A stretch of 64,000 bases of DNA from Bowmanella denitrificans (GCF_039522935.1 NZ_BAAAEI010000006.1:1-64000); one strand, 5' to 3'. Counted from the stretch's first letter, positions 16,007 through 25,208 are shown. A program made the numbers and translations. The notes: generated from the letters alone by a model not told the origin.

Positions 16007-17017
16007 ATGTCGAATCAGTTAAGTCGAATGCTGGCCCATTGGCAGGCACAAAAAGACCAAATGCAATGGGTGCTGGCCACCATTATTGAAACCGCGGGCT
16101 CCAGCTATCGTAAAGCCGGTGCCATGATGCTGATCAACAGTCTGGGCCAGTATCGTGGTCTGCTCAGCGGCGGTTGCCTGGAAGCGGATATTCTGCGTCA
16201 GGCCAGGCGCTGCTGGGACAGCGGCTATAGCCGGATTATTCAATATGACCAGCGGGACGAAGACGACTGGGCCTGGCAACTGGGCATCGGCTGTGGCGGT
16301 ATGGTGCGCATACTGCTTCAGCCCATTGATGCACAAAATCAGTACTTGCACCTGGATGCCCTGCTGGATGAACTGAACCAGCAGCGCGGCGGATATTATT
16401 CACAGTCTTTGGACGATGGGCGGCCCGATAATCAATTGCTGACCGCGCGTCCCCAATGGTTGGATGATAACGAGCGCTGCGGCCAGTTTGATCTACCCCA
16501 GGGGCGGATCTTTACCCAGCATATAAAACCCGCTCCGCATATTGGTATATTCGGTGGCGGCCTGGACGCCAAACCGCTGGTGGCGATGGCCAATGAACTG
16601 GGCTGGCGTATCAGTTTGGTGGACCCGCGTCCAGCCAATGCCAGAGCTGAGTGGTTTCCTGCGGCCAACTGTATACATGAACCCATTAGCCAGCTTGATC
16701 AACAGCCCTGGCTGGATAGTCTGGATGCCGTGGTGTTAATGGCTCATCATGTGGAGCTGGACGCCCAGGCGCTGTCTGTGTGTCGGAATTTGCCTCTGAA
16801 GTATCTGGGCATCCTCGGACCTGCACATCGCACCGAGCGGGTATTGAAAGTTGCCGGCTTAAGTCAGCGGGACATTGTTGCTCCGCTATTCAGCCCCATA
16901 GGACTGCGCCTTGGCGGTGAACTGCCAGAGTCCATTGCACTGGCCACGCTGGCAGAGATCCATGCGGTGCTGGAAGGCAAAGATGGTCTGTCCATCAGTG
17001 GTGAACTGGCTCAATGA
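16007..17017 (+). CDS. XdhC/CoxI-type molybdenum hydroxylase maturation factor
   Basis: The 336-residue protein has an N-terminal XdhC/CoxI domain (ETAGSSYRKAGAMMLI, LLSGGCLEADI, GIGCGGMVRILLQ) and a C-terminal Rossmann domain (HIGIFGGGLDAKPLV, then LGILGPAHRTERVL). XdhC-type factors bind molybdenum cofactor, aid its sulfuration and hand it to a molybdenum hydroxylase. It is the first gene of a four-gene run in which each gene overlaps the next by four bases. This placement fits a dedicated maturase for the hydroxylase encoded at the end of the operon. Confidence 0.93.
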   Translation: MSNQLSRMLAHWQAQKDQMQWVLATIIETAGSSYRKAGAMMLINSLGQYRGLLSGGCLEADILRQARRCWDSGYSRIIQYDQRDEDDWAWQLGIGCGGMVRILLQPIDAQNQYLHLDALLDELNQQRGGYYSQSLDDGRPDNQLLTARPQWLDDNERCGQFDLPQGRIFTQHIKPAPHIGIFGGGLDAKPLVAMANELGWRISLVDPRPANARAEWFPAANCIHEPISQLDQQPWLDSLDAVVLMAHHVELDAQALSVCRNLPLKYLGILGPAHRTERVLKVAGLSQRDIVAPLFSPIGLRLGGELPESIALATLAEIHAVLEGKDGLSISGELAQ

Positions 17018-17604
17018 AAGTGGCGGGCGTGATCTTAGCTGCTGGCAATGCCAGTCGCTATGGTGGCATTAAACAGCTTGCTGCCCTTGATGGGCGGCCG
17101 ATGCTATTGCATTGCTTGTCTGCTTACCAAGACATTGCTCTGGCACAGACCGTGGTGGTGCTGGGGGCTTATGCAGACAAAATTGAACCTATCATGCCTG
17201 ATTGGGTGGATATGGTGGTGAATCCCGATTGGCAACAGGGCATGGGCAGCAGTCTGGCCAGTGCCATAAAGTGGCTGCATTCGGATATCAGCCATGTGTT
17301 GGTGGGGCTGGCTGATCAGCCCGATATTAGCGCCTTGCAACTGGTGGCGTTATTAAAACAGGCCAAACTGTACAAAGAGTGTCGTATTGCCGCAGAGTAT
17401 GCTCAAGGACCTGGTGTGCCAGCGATATTTCCAAGCATTGATTTTGCTGCGCTGGCAAAACTTAACGGTGACAAGGGGGCAAAAGCACTGCTATTGGCAG
17501 AACCGTCCCGACTCAAAACCCTGCCAATGGTGCAGGCTGCAACAGATATTGATACCCAAGATGAATTAAAACAATGGCAACAAGCCAGGGGAAAAAGACC
17601 ATGA
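17014..17604 (+). CDS. MocA-like molybdenum cofactor nucleotidyltransferase
   Basis: The 196-residue protein has a GT-A-like nucleotidyltransferase fold: VAGVILAAGNASRYGGIKQL (loop binding the nucleotide), GRPMLLHCL, VVLGAYADKI, GMGSSLASAIKWL and VGLADQPDI (the metal-binding Asp). MocA-type enzymes attach CMP to molybdopterin cofactor, forming the cytosine dinucleotide form used by molybdenum hydroxylases. Its position between the XdhC-like gene and the hydroxylase subunits supports this role. It starts in an ATGA overlap with the upstream gene. Confidence 0.9.
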   Translation: MKVAGVILAAGNASRYGGIKQLAALDGRPMLLHCLSAYQDIALAQTVVVLGAYADKIEPIMPDWVDMVVNPDWQQGMGSSLASAIKWLHSDISHVLVGLADQPDISALQLVALLKQAKLYKECRIAAEYAQGPGVPAIFPSIDFAALAKLNGDKGAKALLLAEPSRLKTLPMVQAATDIDTQDELKQWQQARGKRP

Positions 17605-18062
17605 TGAATTTCACCTTAAACGGCAATGCCGTGTCAGTGGATGCCGAGGACGATATGCCGCTGTTATGGGCACTGCGGGATATGCTGGGCATGACCGGCA
17701 CGAAGTACGGTTGTGGGATGGCCTTATGTGGTGCCTGTACCGTGCATCTTGACGGCCAGGCAGTAAGAGCCTGTACCTTGCCCATGTCGTTAGTGCAGGG
17801 CAAAAAAGTGACCACCATTGAAGGCCTGGCGGTGGATGCATCACACCCGGTGCAGCAGGCCTGGAAAGAGCATAATGTGCCGCAGTGCGGTTATTGTCAG
17901 TCTGGGCAGATGATGAGCGCAGCGGCCCTTCTGGCTAAACACCCTAATCCTGATGACAACACCATTGATGAGCAGATGCAGGGCAATATCTGCCGCTGTG
18001 GTACTTATCCGCGGATTAAGGCCGCGATTAAGACGGCCGCTAAGCTGGGGAGCAAATCATGA
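17601..18062 (+). CDS. 2Fe-2S small subunit of a molybdenum hydroxylase (IorA-like)
   Basis: The 153-residue protein carries two 2Fe-2S clusters: a plant-ferredoxin-type set C38, C43, C46 and C58 (GCGMALCGAC) and a second set C96, C99, C131 and C133 (CGYC and CRC). It passes electrons from the molybdenum site to an acceptor. The chosen ATG overlaps the MocA stop by four bases; the longest frame starts nine codons upstream inside that gene. The FAD subunit of classic xanthine dehydrogenases is absent from the operon, as in isoquinoline 1-oxidoreductase-type enzymes. Confidence 0.96.
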   Translation: MMNFTLNGNAVSVDAEDDMPLLWALRDMLGMTGTKYGCGMALCGACTVHLDGQAVRACTLPMSLVQGKKVTTIEGLAVDASHPVQQAWKEHNVPQCGYCQSGQMMSAAALLAKHPNPDDNTIDEQMQGNICRCGTYPRIKAAIKTAAKLGSKS

Positions 18063-20299
18063 GCCAGATAGCCAACGTCAGCCGCAGACAGTTTTTAAAA
18101 TTAACCGGCATGGGTGCCACCGGCCTGGTGCTGGGTGGATTGCTGCCCGGATTCAGACCGGCCTGGGCCCAGACCGGGGATGCAGTTAGTGAACTGAATT
18201 TGTTTGTTAGCATCGGCAGTGATGATTTGGTGCATATTATTTGCCATCGCAGTGAAATGGGTCAGGGGATCCGCACCGGCTTGCCACAAGTGGTGGCCGA
18301 TGAGCTGATGGCTGACTGGCAAAAAGTGCAGGTGGTGCAGGGGCTGGCCAATGCCGAATACGGCAGCCAGAATACCGACGGCTCGCGCTCGGTCAGACGT
18401 TTTTACCAGATTATGCGCGAAATGGGTGCGTCAGCCCGGGCGATGCTGGAACAGGCTGCCGCCAATCAGTGGCAGGTCCCACTGGAAGAAGTACAGGCCA
18501 GGGATCATCAGGTCTGGCACCAGAAGTCGGGCCGCAGTTTGCGTTTTGGCGAGCTGGCAGAAGCGGCCGCCGGGTTAACCCCACCGGCCAAAGACCAGCT
18601 TAAGCTTAAGTCCCCTGATGACTTTAACTACATAGGTAAAGACGTTCCGATTGTGGATATGCCCGCCATTCTGAGTGGCCAGACGGTATTTGGTCAGGAC
18701 GTGCAACTGCCTGACATGTTATACGCCAGTATTGAGCGTACTCCGGTGGTGGGGGCCAATGTCAAATCAGTAGACAACAGCGCGGCATTGAAAGTTAAAG
18801 GCGTGGTCGACACCTTTGTGATGCCAGAGCAAAGTGAACCTGTGCTGTTTAAACCTTTACCCGGCGTTGCCGTACTGGCGACCAATAGCTGGGCAGCGAT
18901 GCAGGGACGTAAGCAACTGCGTATTGAATGGACCGACAGTACCCACAGCGAACACGACTCGGACGCCTACCTGGACGTGCTGAAAGGCCGGGTAAAACAA
19001 CAAGGTAAAGTGATACGCAGTATCGGTGATGCCTATGCCGGTATGATGAACGCGGTGGACACTTTTGAAGCGGGCTACAGCGTACCTTATCTGATTCATG
19101 CCCCGATGGAGCCGCCTGCAGCAACGGCAGTATTTAAAGACGGCACCTGTGAAATCTGGGCTTGTACCCAGACACCACAAAGCACCCAGCAAAATGTGGC
19201 GGGCGCGCTTGGCATTGAGCCTGACAAAGTCAAAGTCAATGTGACCTTGCTGGGCGGTGGCTTTGGCCGTAAATCCAAACCGGATTTCTCGGTAGAAGCG
19301 GCTATTCTGGCTAAGCAGACAGGTAAGCCGGTTAAGGTCAGTTGGAGCCGTGAGGATGAAATTCGTCACGGTTACTATCACGCCGCCGCCGCGATGCATT
19401 TTGCGGCGGGCATGGACGACACCGGCCGGGTGGTCAGTTGGTTGCAGCGTACCGCGTTTCCCAGTATCAGCTGGACCTTTAATGGCACCTCAGATGAGCC
19501 ATCCGGCTCGGAGCTGGACTTGGGCTTTGGTGACTTGCCTTTTGCGCTGGATAATTTGTCCTGTGAGGTCCAAAAGGCGGAAGCGCATTTGCGTATCGGT
19601 TGGGTGCGTTCGGTCAGCAATATCCAGCATGGCTTCGCCATTGGTTCTTTTGTGGATGAACTGGCGCATAAACTAGAGCGCCGACCACGGGAACTGTGGC
19701 TGGAGCTGCTGGGCAGTGATCGCCTGGTCGACCCTGAGCCTGAAGGCTTTAAATACGGCAATTATGGCGAATCCAAAGCGGTTTTCCCCATTGATACGGC
19801 CCGCATTAAAGGGGTACTGAATCTGGTGGCGGATAAAGCCGGGGTCGACAAACCCACGGCTAAAAATGAAGCCTGGGGACTGAGTGTGCATCGCAGTTTT
19901 GTCAGCTATGTGGCGGTGGCCACCAAAGTCCGGGTGGATGGAAATAAAGTGCAGGTACTGGAAATGCACAGCGCCATTGATGCTGGCACCGTGGTGAACC
20001 CCGACAGGGTCAGATCGCAAATGGAAGGGGCCATGATCTTTGGCCTGTCGCTGGCGATGATGGGGGAAATCAGCGTAAAAGACGGTGCGGTGGTGCAGTC
20101 TAACTTCCATGACTACCCGCTGCTACGCATTAATCAGTCACCGCAAATTCACAGTTATATTGTCGAGTCCAGCCAACCGCCTGGTGGGGTGGGTGAGCCC
20201 GGTGTACCGCCGGTGGCGGCCAGCCTGTGCAACGCTATATTTCGCGCAGGCGGCAAACGCATTCGCGACTTGCCTATAAGCAAGCATATGCAGGTGTAG
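18059..20299 (+). CDS. Tat-exported molybdopterin-binding large subunit (IorB-like)
   Basis: The 746-residue subunit has a twin-arginine signal (SRRQFLKLTG, residues 8-17, then GATGLVLGGLLPG), so the complex probably acts in the periplasm and is exported folded with its small subunit. Cofactor-binding segments include GGGFGRK (about residues 398-404) and near the C-terminus the GGVGEPGVPPVAA loop with the catalytic Glu of the xanthine dehydrogenase family. Sequence type is IorB/aldehyde dehydrogenase-like. The substrate could be an aldehyde or N-heterocycle. A strong terminator follows. Confidence 0.94.
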   Translation: MSQIANVSRRQFLKLTGMGATGLVLGGLLPGFRPAWAQTGDAVSELNLFVSIGSDDLVHIICHRSEMGQGIRTGLPQVVADELMADWQKVQVVQGLANAEYGSQNTDGSRSVRRFYQIMREMGASARAMLEQAAANQWQVPLEEVQARDHQVWHQKSGRSLRFGELAEAAAGLTPPAKDQLKLKSPDDFNYIGKDVPIVDMPAILSGQTVFGQDVQLPDMLYASIERTPVVGANVKSVDNSAALKVKGVVDTFVMPEQSEPVLFKPLPGVAVLATNSWAAMQGRKQLRIEWTDSTHSEHDSDAYLDVLKGRVKQQGKVIRSIGDAYAGMMNAVDTFEAGYSVPYLIHAPMEPPAATAVFKDGTCEIWACTQTPQSTQQNVAGALGIEPDKVKVNVTLLGGGFGRKSKPDFSVEAAILAKQTGKPVKVSWSREDEIRHGYYHAAAAMHFAAGMDDTGRVVSWLQRTAFPSISWTFNGTSDEPSGSELDLGFGDLPFALDNLSCEVQKAEAHLRIGWVRSVSNIQHGFAIGSFVDELAHKLERRPRELWLELLGSDRLVDPEPEGFKYGNYGESKAVFPIDTARIKGVLNLVADKAGVDKPTAKNEAWGLSVHRSFVSYVAVATKVRVDGNKVQVLEMHSAIDAGTVVNPDRVRSQMEGAMIFGLSLAMMGEISVKDGAVVQSNFHDYPLLRINQSPQIHSYIVESSQPPGGVGEPGVPPVAASLCNAIFRAGGKRIRDLPISKHMQV

Positions 20300-20306
20300 A
20301 TGACAG

Positions 20307-20328
20307 GGCGGCTCAGGCCGCCTTTTTT
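20307..20328 (+). terminator. Rho-independent terminator of the Mo-hydroxylase operon
   Basis: GGCGGC and GCCGCC flank a TCAG loop and are followed by six T residues. It lies 8 bases past the stop of the large-subunit gene. Confidence 0.93.
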
Positions 20329-20352
20329 ATGCGCAGATAATGTGAAGCAAGA

Positions 20353-21555
20353 TCAGGTAGGCTGAGTGTGCTCAACCAGTTCAGATTGAATAACGACTGG
20401 GCCACTTATGGTGCGATGCAGGGGGCATTTGTTGGCAATCTCCAGCAAACGCTGGCGCTGTGCGTCGGTTAAATTGCCGCTCAGCTCAATGCGTCGCTGA
20501 ATTGTTTCCTGCTGGGTGTTATTTGCCCCGTGATTGTCAGACTCGCGATGCAGAGAAAGGGCAACCTTGATGTGGTCCAGTGGCAGCGTTTTACGCGTTG
20601 CGTACATACGCAGCGTGATGGCAGTGCAAGCGCCCAGCGCCGCCAGTAAATGCTGGTAAGGATCGGGCCCCAGATCGTCACCGCCCAGGTTTTTGGGTTC
20701 ATCGGCCAGCCAATGGTGATGGGCGCTACTGATCCTGACGGTAAACCTGTGATTATGTTCCTCCACCCAAATCTGTCCGGCCGGTGCCCCAGGTTGTTTA
20801 TCCACTTCCGGCAGGTAACGGCTTGCCCAACCAGCAATGGTCTCTGCCACATACTGAGCATCGCAGTGCGCTGTGAGCAGATGGTCAGCCTGGTCCAGAC
20901 TGATAAAACTTTTAGGATGACGGGCATCCTGATAAATCTTTTCTGCCTCGCTTATGGCCACCGTGCTATCCAGCGGTGCATGCATAATCAGCAAGGCTTT
21001 ATTCAGTTCACTTAGATAGGCGCCCTGATAGGCATTGATATCATCCAGAAACTGCTTCTTAATCAGGAACTCTCGTTCGCCCAAACTCACACTGGCCTGA
21101 CCCTGCTGATGTATATCCAGCAGCGAGCTGCCAAAGTGCTGCACTACATGGGCGGCACTGTGCGGCGCGCCAATGGTGATGACGGCTTTAGCCTCTTTAA
21201 CCTGCCCGGCCATGGCCAGTACGGCCGCAGCGCCAAGACTATGGCCAATCAGCAGGGCGGGGGCCTGATACCTTTGGCGCAAAAAACTGGCGGCCGCCAG
21301 TAAGTCATCCAGATTGGCGCAATAGTGATGGTTGGTTAAATCACCGTCATTGCTGCCAAGTCCGGTAAAGTCAAACCTGAGCACGGCAATGCCGTTAGCC
21401 GTTAAGGCCGACGCAATGCTGGATGCGGCCACGTTGTTGTTTGCGCAGGAAAAACAATGGGCGAACAAGGCAAAACAGCGAATAGGCTGCTCTGGCCATT
21501 CCATTAGCCCCCTGAGCTGATGTCCCAGTCCCGGAAAATTAATTTCTTCTCGCAT
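20353..21555 (-). CDS. Fused alpha/beta hydrolase - OsmC-like protein
   Basis: The 400-residue protein joins two domains. The N-terminal alpha/beta hydrolase (about residues 1-250) has the nucleophile elbow GHSLGAA, the acid in HAPLDSTV and a late HLL histidine region (DQADHLLTAHCD). The C-terminal OsmC/Ohr domain (about 265-395) has ALGACTAITLRMYA and the second cysteine in NKCPLHRT, the two peroxidatic/resolving positions of the family. Such fusions are known in proteobacteria, but the substrate is unclear. I chose the ATG of MREEINFPG with GGGAG upstream. Confidence 0.93.
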   Translation of the reverse strand: MREEINFPGLGHQLRGLMEWPEQPIRCFALFAHCFSCANNNVAASSIASALTANGIAVLRFDFTGLGSNDGDLTNHHYCANLDDLLAAASFLRQRYQAPALLIGHSLGAAAVLAMAGQVKEAKAVITIGAPHSAAHVVQHFGSSLLDIHQQGQASVSLGEREFLIKKQFLDDINAYQGAYLSELNKALLIMHAPLDSTVAISEAEKIYQDARHPKSFISLDQADHLLTAHCDAQYVAETIAGWASRYLPEVDKQPGAPAGQIWVEEHNHRFTVRISSAHHHWLADEPKNLGGDDLGPDPYQHLLAALGACTAITLRMYATRKTLPLDHIKVALSLHRESDNHGANNTQQETIQRRIELSGNLTDAQRQRLLEIANKCPLHRTISGPVVIQSELVEHTQPT

Positions 21556-21724
21556 AACAGACTCCCGTGTATTCATCCTTAACCATGCATGGTCAGTTGT
21601 GCCTGGCCGAAACTGGCAGCGATACCCCGATACGGTGAATAGACGTTACAAGTGAATGGCGCTTAGTGCAATAAACTCCCATTGGGTCAACCCGGCGGCA
21701 TATACGAGTTTTTTGAGATGACCT

Positions 21725-22666
21725 TTAATTGTTGTTCAGGGCAATGTCACAGAGAACTTTTGTACTGCTTGTAAACTCCCTGATTTCCTCCTGTAGCCAT
21801 TGGCTGAAGGCTTGGATCCTGGGATTGCTAATGTTGACGTTGCTGCACAGCAGGTAATAGCCGTAGTCAGTAATGCGCCAAGGCATAAGAATACTCAGCT
21901 GCTGCCGCTTAATTGCCTCAAATGCAAGGCTCAAACGTCCAATACACAGACCATTTCCGGCTAAACAAGCCGATAGCGCTAGTGCACTGTCTGATACCGA
22001 TAGGGTATTGTGCTTTGCCTTATTGACTCTGGCTTCTCGTAACCATGGCGACCAACCCATCCAGGGTTCGTCCGGATTCAAATTATGCTCGGCAAGCAGC
22101 AGTTCAGTTTGTAGCAAGGTTTTGCGATCAACGGCGGCATACTCAAGTTTGCTGGTGGACACTAGTGGCGCGGCAGCATCTGACATTAAAAAAACACTGT
22201 GCAGTCCGGGGTATTGTCCCATCCCAAATCGCACGGCGACCTGTGCTTTGTCTGTACGCATATCGCAAATATGATTGTCTGCCTTGACCGTCAATCGCAG
22301 CTGCGGCATTGCCGCCCGCAGTTTTTGCAATCTTGGTGCCAACCAGAATTGACAAAATGCGTGCGGCGCTGACAATTCAAGGGGACCGGCGATATCAACG
22401 TTTTGCAATGAAAGTGTTGCCTGCCCAAGTAGCCTGAACACTTCTGCCACATCTTTATAGTAGCGGTTACCCATTTCACTCAATATGACTCCTCTGGGTC
22501 GACGTAAGAACAATTTTAGATTGAGTGTTTGTTCTAACTCACGCACCTGATGACTAATGGCGGCAGCGGTAACGTGCAATTCTGCAGCGGCTTTTACAAA
22601 ACTACCGTGACGGGCAGCGGCCTCAAAGGCTCGTAAACTATTCATTGGAGGAAGACGTTGTGACAT
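21725..22666 (-). CDS. LysR-family regulator, GcvA-like
   Basis: The 313-residue protein has the LysR helix-turn-helix (residues 8-66: MNSLRAFEAAARHGSFVKAA, then TAAAISHQVRELEQTLNLKLF) and a periplasmic-binding-like effector domain. It resembles the GcvA group. It is divergent from the intact phzF-like gene across a 100-base gap, the usual geometry of a LysR gene and its target. An inverted repeat there (22,696-22,724) fits a LysR site. The effector is unknown. Confidence 0.95.
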   Translation of the reverse strand: MSQRLPPMNSLRAFEAAARHGSFVKAAAELHVTAAAISHQVRELEQTLNLKLFLRRPRGVILSEMGNRYYKDVAEVFRLLGQATLSLQNVDIAGPLELSAPHAFCQFWLAPRLQKLRAAMPQLRLTVKADNHICDMRTDKAQVAVRFGMGQYPGLHSVFLMSDAAAPLVSTSKLEYAAVDRKTLLQTELLLAEHNLNPDEPWMGWSPWLREARVNKAKHNTLSVSDSALALSACLAGNGLCIGRLSLAFEAIKRQQLSILMPWRITDYGYYLLCSNVNISNPRIQAFSQWLQEEIREFTSSTKVLCDIALNNN

Positions 22667-22695
22667 TTGGCTTAATATTTTTTGGTCATAGGCTA

Positions 22696-22724
22696 AGAAT
22701 AACTCCGTTGTGACAAATTATTCT
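22696..22724. promoter_or_regulatory. LysR-type inverted repeat
   Basis: AGAATAA and TTATTCT form perfect 7-bp arms separated by 15 bases, centred between the LysR gene and the phzF-like gene. Arm length and spacing suit a LysR tetramer recognition site, though the family T-N11-A core is not evident in it. Candidate only. Confidence 0.45.
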
Positions 22725-22766
22725 ACTGCTCATACTGGACACTTCAAAGCAACAGGGGGATGTCTT

Positions 22767-23615
22767 ATGTATAAAGCAGAGCAATTATTTCGTCTTAGCG
22801 CATTCAGCGAGAGTCCGCACGGGGGTAATCCGGCCGGCGTCTGGATAGGTGAACAATTACCTGATGCCGAAACCATGCAGCGCATTGCCGCTGAAGTGGG
22901 CTATTCGGAAACAGCCTTTATTGCGCCAGGCACAGGGGCAGAGCGACAGATTCGTTACTACAGCCCGTTGGCCGAGGTATCATTTTGTGGTCATGCTACG
23001 ATTGCCTCTGGCGTGGTGCTGGCAAAAGCCAGCGGAGCAGGAACTTACAGACTGCATACCTCAGTTGGAGAGGTCACCTTGGAAACCGAAGAACGGGATG
23101 GTAAGGGCTTCGCCAAATTAACCTCGGTCGCCACAGAGCAGCGGCCGATTCCAGCGGCCAGGCTTGCACAATATCTGGATGTTATCGGTTGGCATTCTGA
23201 TGAGCTGGATATGTCTCTTCCTGCAATCTTCGCTTTTGCTGGGGCCTGGCATCTGGTACTGGCCTGTCAAAGCCAGAGCAGACTGGACAATCTTGCTTAT
23301 GATTTTAATCGCTTACAGACCCTGATGCTGGAAGATGGTTTGGCTACCCTGCAATTGATCTGGCGTGAACACAGTGGCTTATACCACAGTCGGAATCCTT
23401 TTCCGGTTGGTGGGGTGGTGGAAGATCCCGCCACAGGTGCAGCAGCAGCGGCGCTGGGGGGCTATTTGCGCGATCACGGACTGATTAAGGCTCCCATGCA
23501 ATTTGAAATTCAGCAGGGGGTTAGGATGGGGCGTCCCAGCCAGCTTAATGTCAGTGTTCCGGTTACCGGAGGGGTGTCGGTTACCGGCACCGCGGTGGAA
23601 TTGGCCGGGGATTAA
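22767..23615 (+). CDS. PhzF-family isomerase/epimerase-like protein
   Basis: The 282-residue protein is an intact PhzF-family member: N-terminal LFRLSAFSESPHGGNPAGVWI with the catalytic Glu region VGYSETAFI, FCGHATIASGVVL and the second-domain GVVEDPATGAAAAALGGYL and GVRMGRPSQL motifs. The fold is a duplicated diaminopimelate-epimerase-like domain. The physiological substrate of most family members is unknown. AGGGGGATG precedes the chosen ATG, 19 codons inside the longest frame. It is probably controlled by the divergent LysR gene. Confidence 0.94.
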   Translation: MYKAEQLFRLSAFSESPHGGNPAGVWIGEQLPDAETMQRIAAEVGYSETAFIAPGTGAERQIRYYSPLAEVSFCGHATIASGVVLAKASGAGTYRLHTSVGEVTLETEERDGKGFAKLTSVATEQRPIPAARLAQYLDVIGWHSDELDMSLPAIFAFAGAWHLVLACQSQSRLDNLAYDFNRLQTLMLEDGLATLQLIWREHSGLYHSRNPFPVGGVVEDPATGAAAAALGGYLRDHGLIKAPMQFEIQQGVRMGRPSQLNVSVPVTGGVSVTGTAVELAGD

Positions 23616-23623
23616 ACCGGCCA
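23602..23623. terminator. Hairpin between two convergent genes
   Basis: TGGCCGG and CCGGCCA form a perfect 7-bp stem around an 8-base loop, at the end of the phzF-like gene. It can serve both the convergent DJ-1 gene and this gene, but there is no T-run, so the call is moderate. Confidence 0.45.
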
Positions 23624-23631
23624 TTGACCTG

Positions 23632-24189
23632 TTATAGCAGTGCTACAAGGTGTTTCAGCATGGCAGGATGAGCGGGCCATGCCGGGGCGGTAACCAGCTT
23701 GCCATCGGTGATGGCTTCATCCATCTGTAATTCTACATACTCGGCACCTGCCAGTCTGACTTCTGGTGCGCAGGCTGGATAAGCCGACACCTTTTTACCT
23801 TCAATCACATTGGCGGCGGTTAACAGCTGGGCACCATGACAGATTGCTGCCACTGGCTTGTTGCTGGCCATAAAGGCTTTGACAATGGCCAGTACCTTGC
23901 TATCCAGTCGTAAATACTCTGGCGCCCGGCCCCCCGGTAAATACAGAGCGTCATAATCTGAGGCAGCCACATCGTCGAAGTTGGCATTCAAGGTAAAGTT
24001 ATGGCCGCGTTTCTCGGTGTAAGTTTGCTGACCTTCAAAATCGTGAATACAGGTGGCAATCGTTTCATTTTTGCGCTTACCCGGGCACACAGCATCCACT
24101 TCATGGCCCATAGCCAACAGTGCTTGAAACGGCACCATATTTTCGTAATCTTCGACAAAGTCACCGGTAATCATCAGTATCTTAGCCAT
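23632..24189 (-). CDS. DJ-1/PfpI family protein
   Basis: The 185-residue protein has the DJ-1/PfpI fold with the nucleophile elbow VAAICHGAQL (Cys117, His118) and an N-terminal acidic residue in DFVEDYE that pairs with the cysteine. The family includes glyoxalases, deglycases and proteases of uncertain standing, so the activity is not assigned. AGGAGGAACTG precedes the ATG. It is convergent with the phzF-like gene and shares a small intergenic hairpin with it. Confidence 0.93.
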   Translation of the reverse strand: MAKILMITGDFVEDYENMVPFQALLAMGHEVDAVCPGKRKNETIATCIHDFEGQQTYTEKRGHNFTLNANFDDVAASDYDALYLPGGRAPEYLRLDSKVLAIVKAFMASNKPVAAICHGAQLLTAANVIEGKKVSAYPACAPEVRLAGAEYVELQMDEAITDGKLVTAPAWPAHPAMLKHLVALL

Positions 24190-24292
24190 CAGTTCCTCCT
24201 GGAGTGCGATTAATAAGCTAAGAGTACGCTGCTATCCACCAACTGAAAAGTCTCTTTGCCTAACCTGATAGAAAACCAGACATTCTATCGGT

Positions 24293-25078
24293 TCAGGATT
24301 GTTCCTCGGCAAAGGATTGATCCATGGTTTCAGCTGGGCATTCGCAGTTGGTGCGGCCCACTACTTTGGCAGGTACACCCACCACTGTGGTATGCTCTGG
24401 GACGGCGTGCAGTACCACAGAGCCAGCCCCTATCTTAGCGCCTTTGCCCACTTCGATATTGCCCAGTACCTTGGCGCCCGCGCCTATCATCACGCCTTCA
24501 CGGATCTTGGGATGGCGGTCGCCACTTTCATTACCTGTGCCACCCAGGGTGACGCCCTGAAGAATTGACACATTGTCTTCAATCACGGCTGTTTCACCAA
24601 TCACAATCCCGGTGGCGTGGTCAAACATGACTCCTTTGCCAATTTTACAGGCGGGATGGATATCGATACCAAACACTTCGGAGTTGCGACTTTGAATAAA
24701 GCGGGCCAGATCGCGACGATTCTGTTGCCACAAACAGTGGGCCAGACGGTGTACCTGAATGGCCTGAAAACCTTTGAGGTTAAGTAGCACGGTCAGGTAT
24801 TTATCAACGGCGGGGTCGCGGTCAATCACCGCTTTAATGTCGCAACTGACATGGGTGAGCATATTGTCACAATTAACAAAAGCCTGATCGAACAGCTCCC
24901 GAAAGGTAAAGGCAGACACCACACCATCCGTCAGCTTGTTAGCAACAATAAAGCTCAACGCACTACCCAGACAGCTGTGATTTAAAATGCACGAGTAGAC
25001 ATGACTCGCCAGCAAGGGTTCAGTGCGGATCAGATCTTCCGCTTCCAGTCGAAGTTGTTGCCAGATTTGGTGACGCAT
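24293..25078 (-). CDS. cysE: Serine O-acetyltransferase
   Basis: The 261-residue enzyme acetylates serine to O-acetylserine, first step of cysteine synthesis. It has the N-terminal helical bundle (LEAEDLIRTEPLLASHVYS, SALSFIVANKL) and a left-handed beta helix of hexapeptide repeats with GVTLGGTGNESGDRHPKI and GAGSVVLHAVPEHTTVVGVPAK; the histidine in DRHPK is in the active region. A TTG or ATG at 25,123 or 25,120 would extend the N-terminus by about 15 residues; I prefer the ATG of MRHQIWQQLRLE by family similarity, though it lacks a good ribosome-binding site. Confidence 0.93.
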   Translation of the reverse strand: MRHQIWQQLRLEAEDLIRTEPLLASHVYSCILNHSCLGSALSFIVANKLTDGVVSAFTFRELFDQAFVNCDNMLTHVSCDIKAVIDRDPAVDKYLTVLLNLKGFQAIQVHRLAHCLWQQNRRDLARFIQSRNSEVFGIDIHPACKIGKGVMFDHATGIVIGETAVIEDNVSILQGVTLGGTGNESGDRHPKIREGVMIGAGAKVLGNIEVGKGAKIGAGSVVLHAVPEHTTVVGVPAKVVGRTNCECPAETMDQSFAEEQS

Positions 25079-25208
25079 GAAAAAGCCCGGATATTCAAGG
25101 GTGCCGGCTATTGTACGCATCAACGCCCTAAAGGTCTTGTAATTAAGGGGAATGGCTCATTGCAAAAGCGTATTAACCGATATGCCCCATCGTCTGGAAA
25201 TTGAGTTG

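Noticed and set aside
19378..20110. Reverse-strand frames inside the molybdopterin subunit gene
   Set aside because: They overlap a clear gene on the other strand, have no family features and look like composition-driven shadows.
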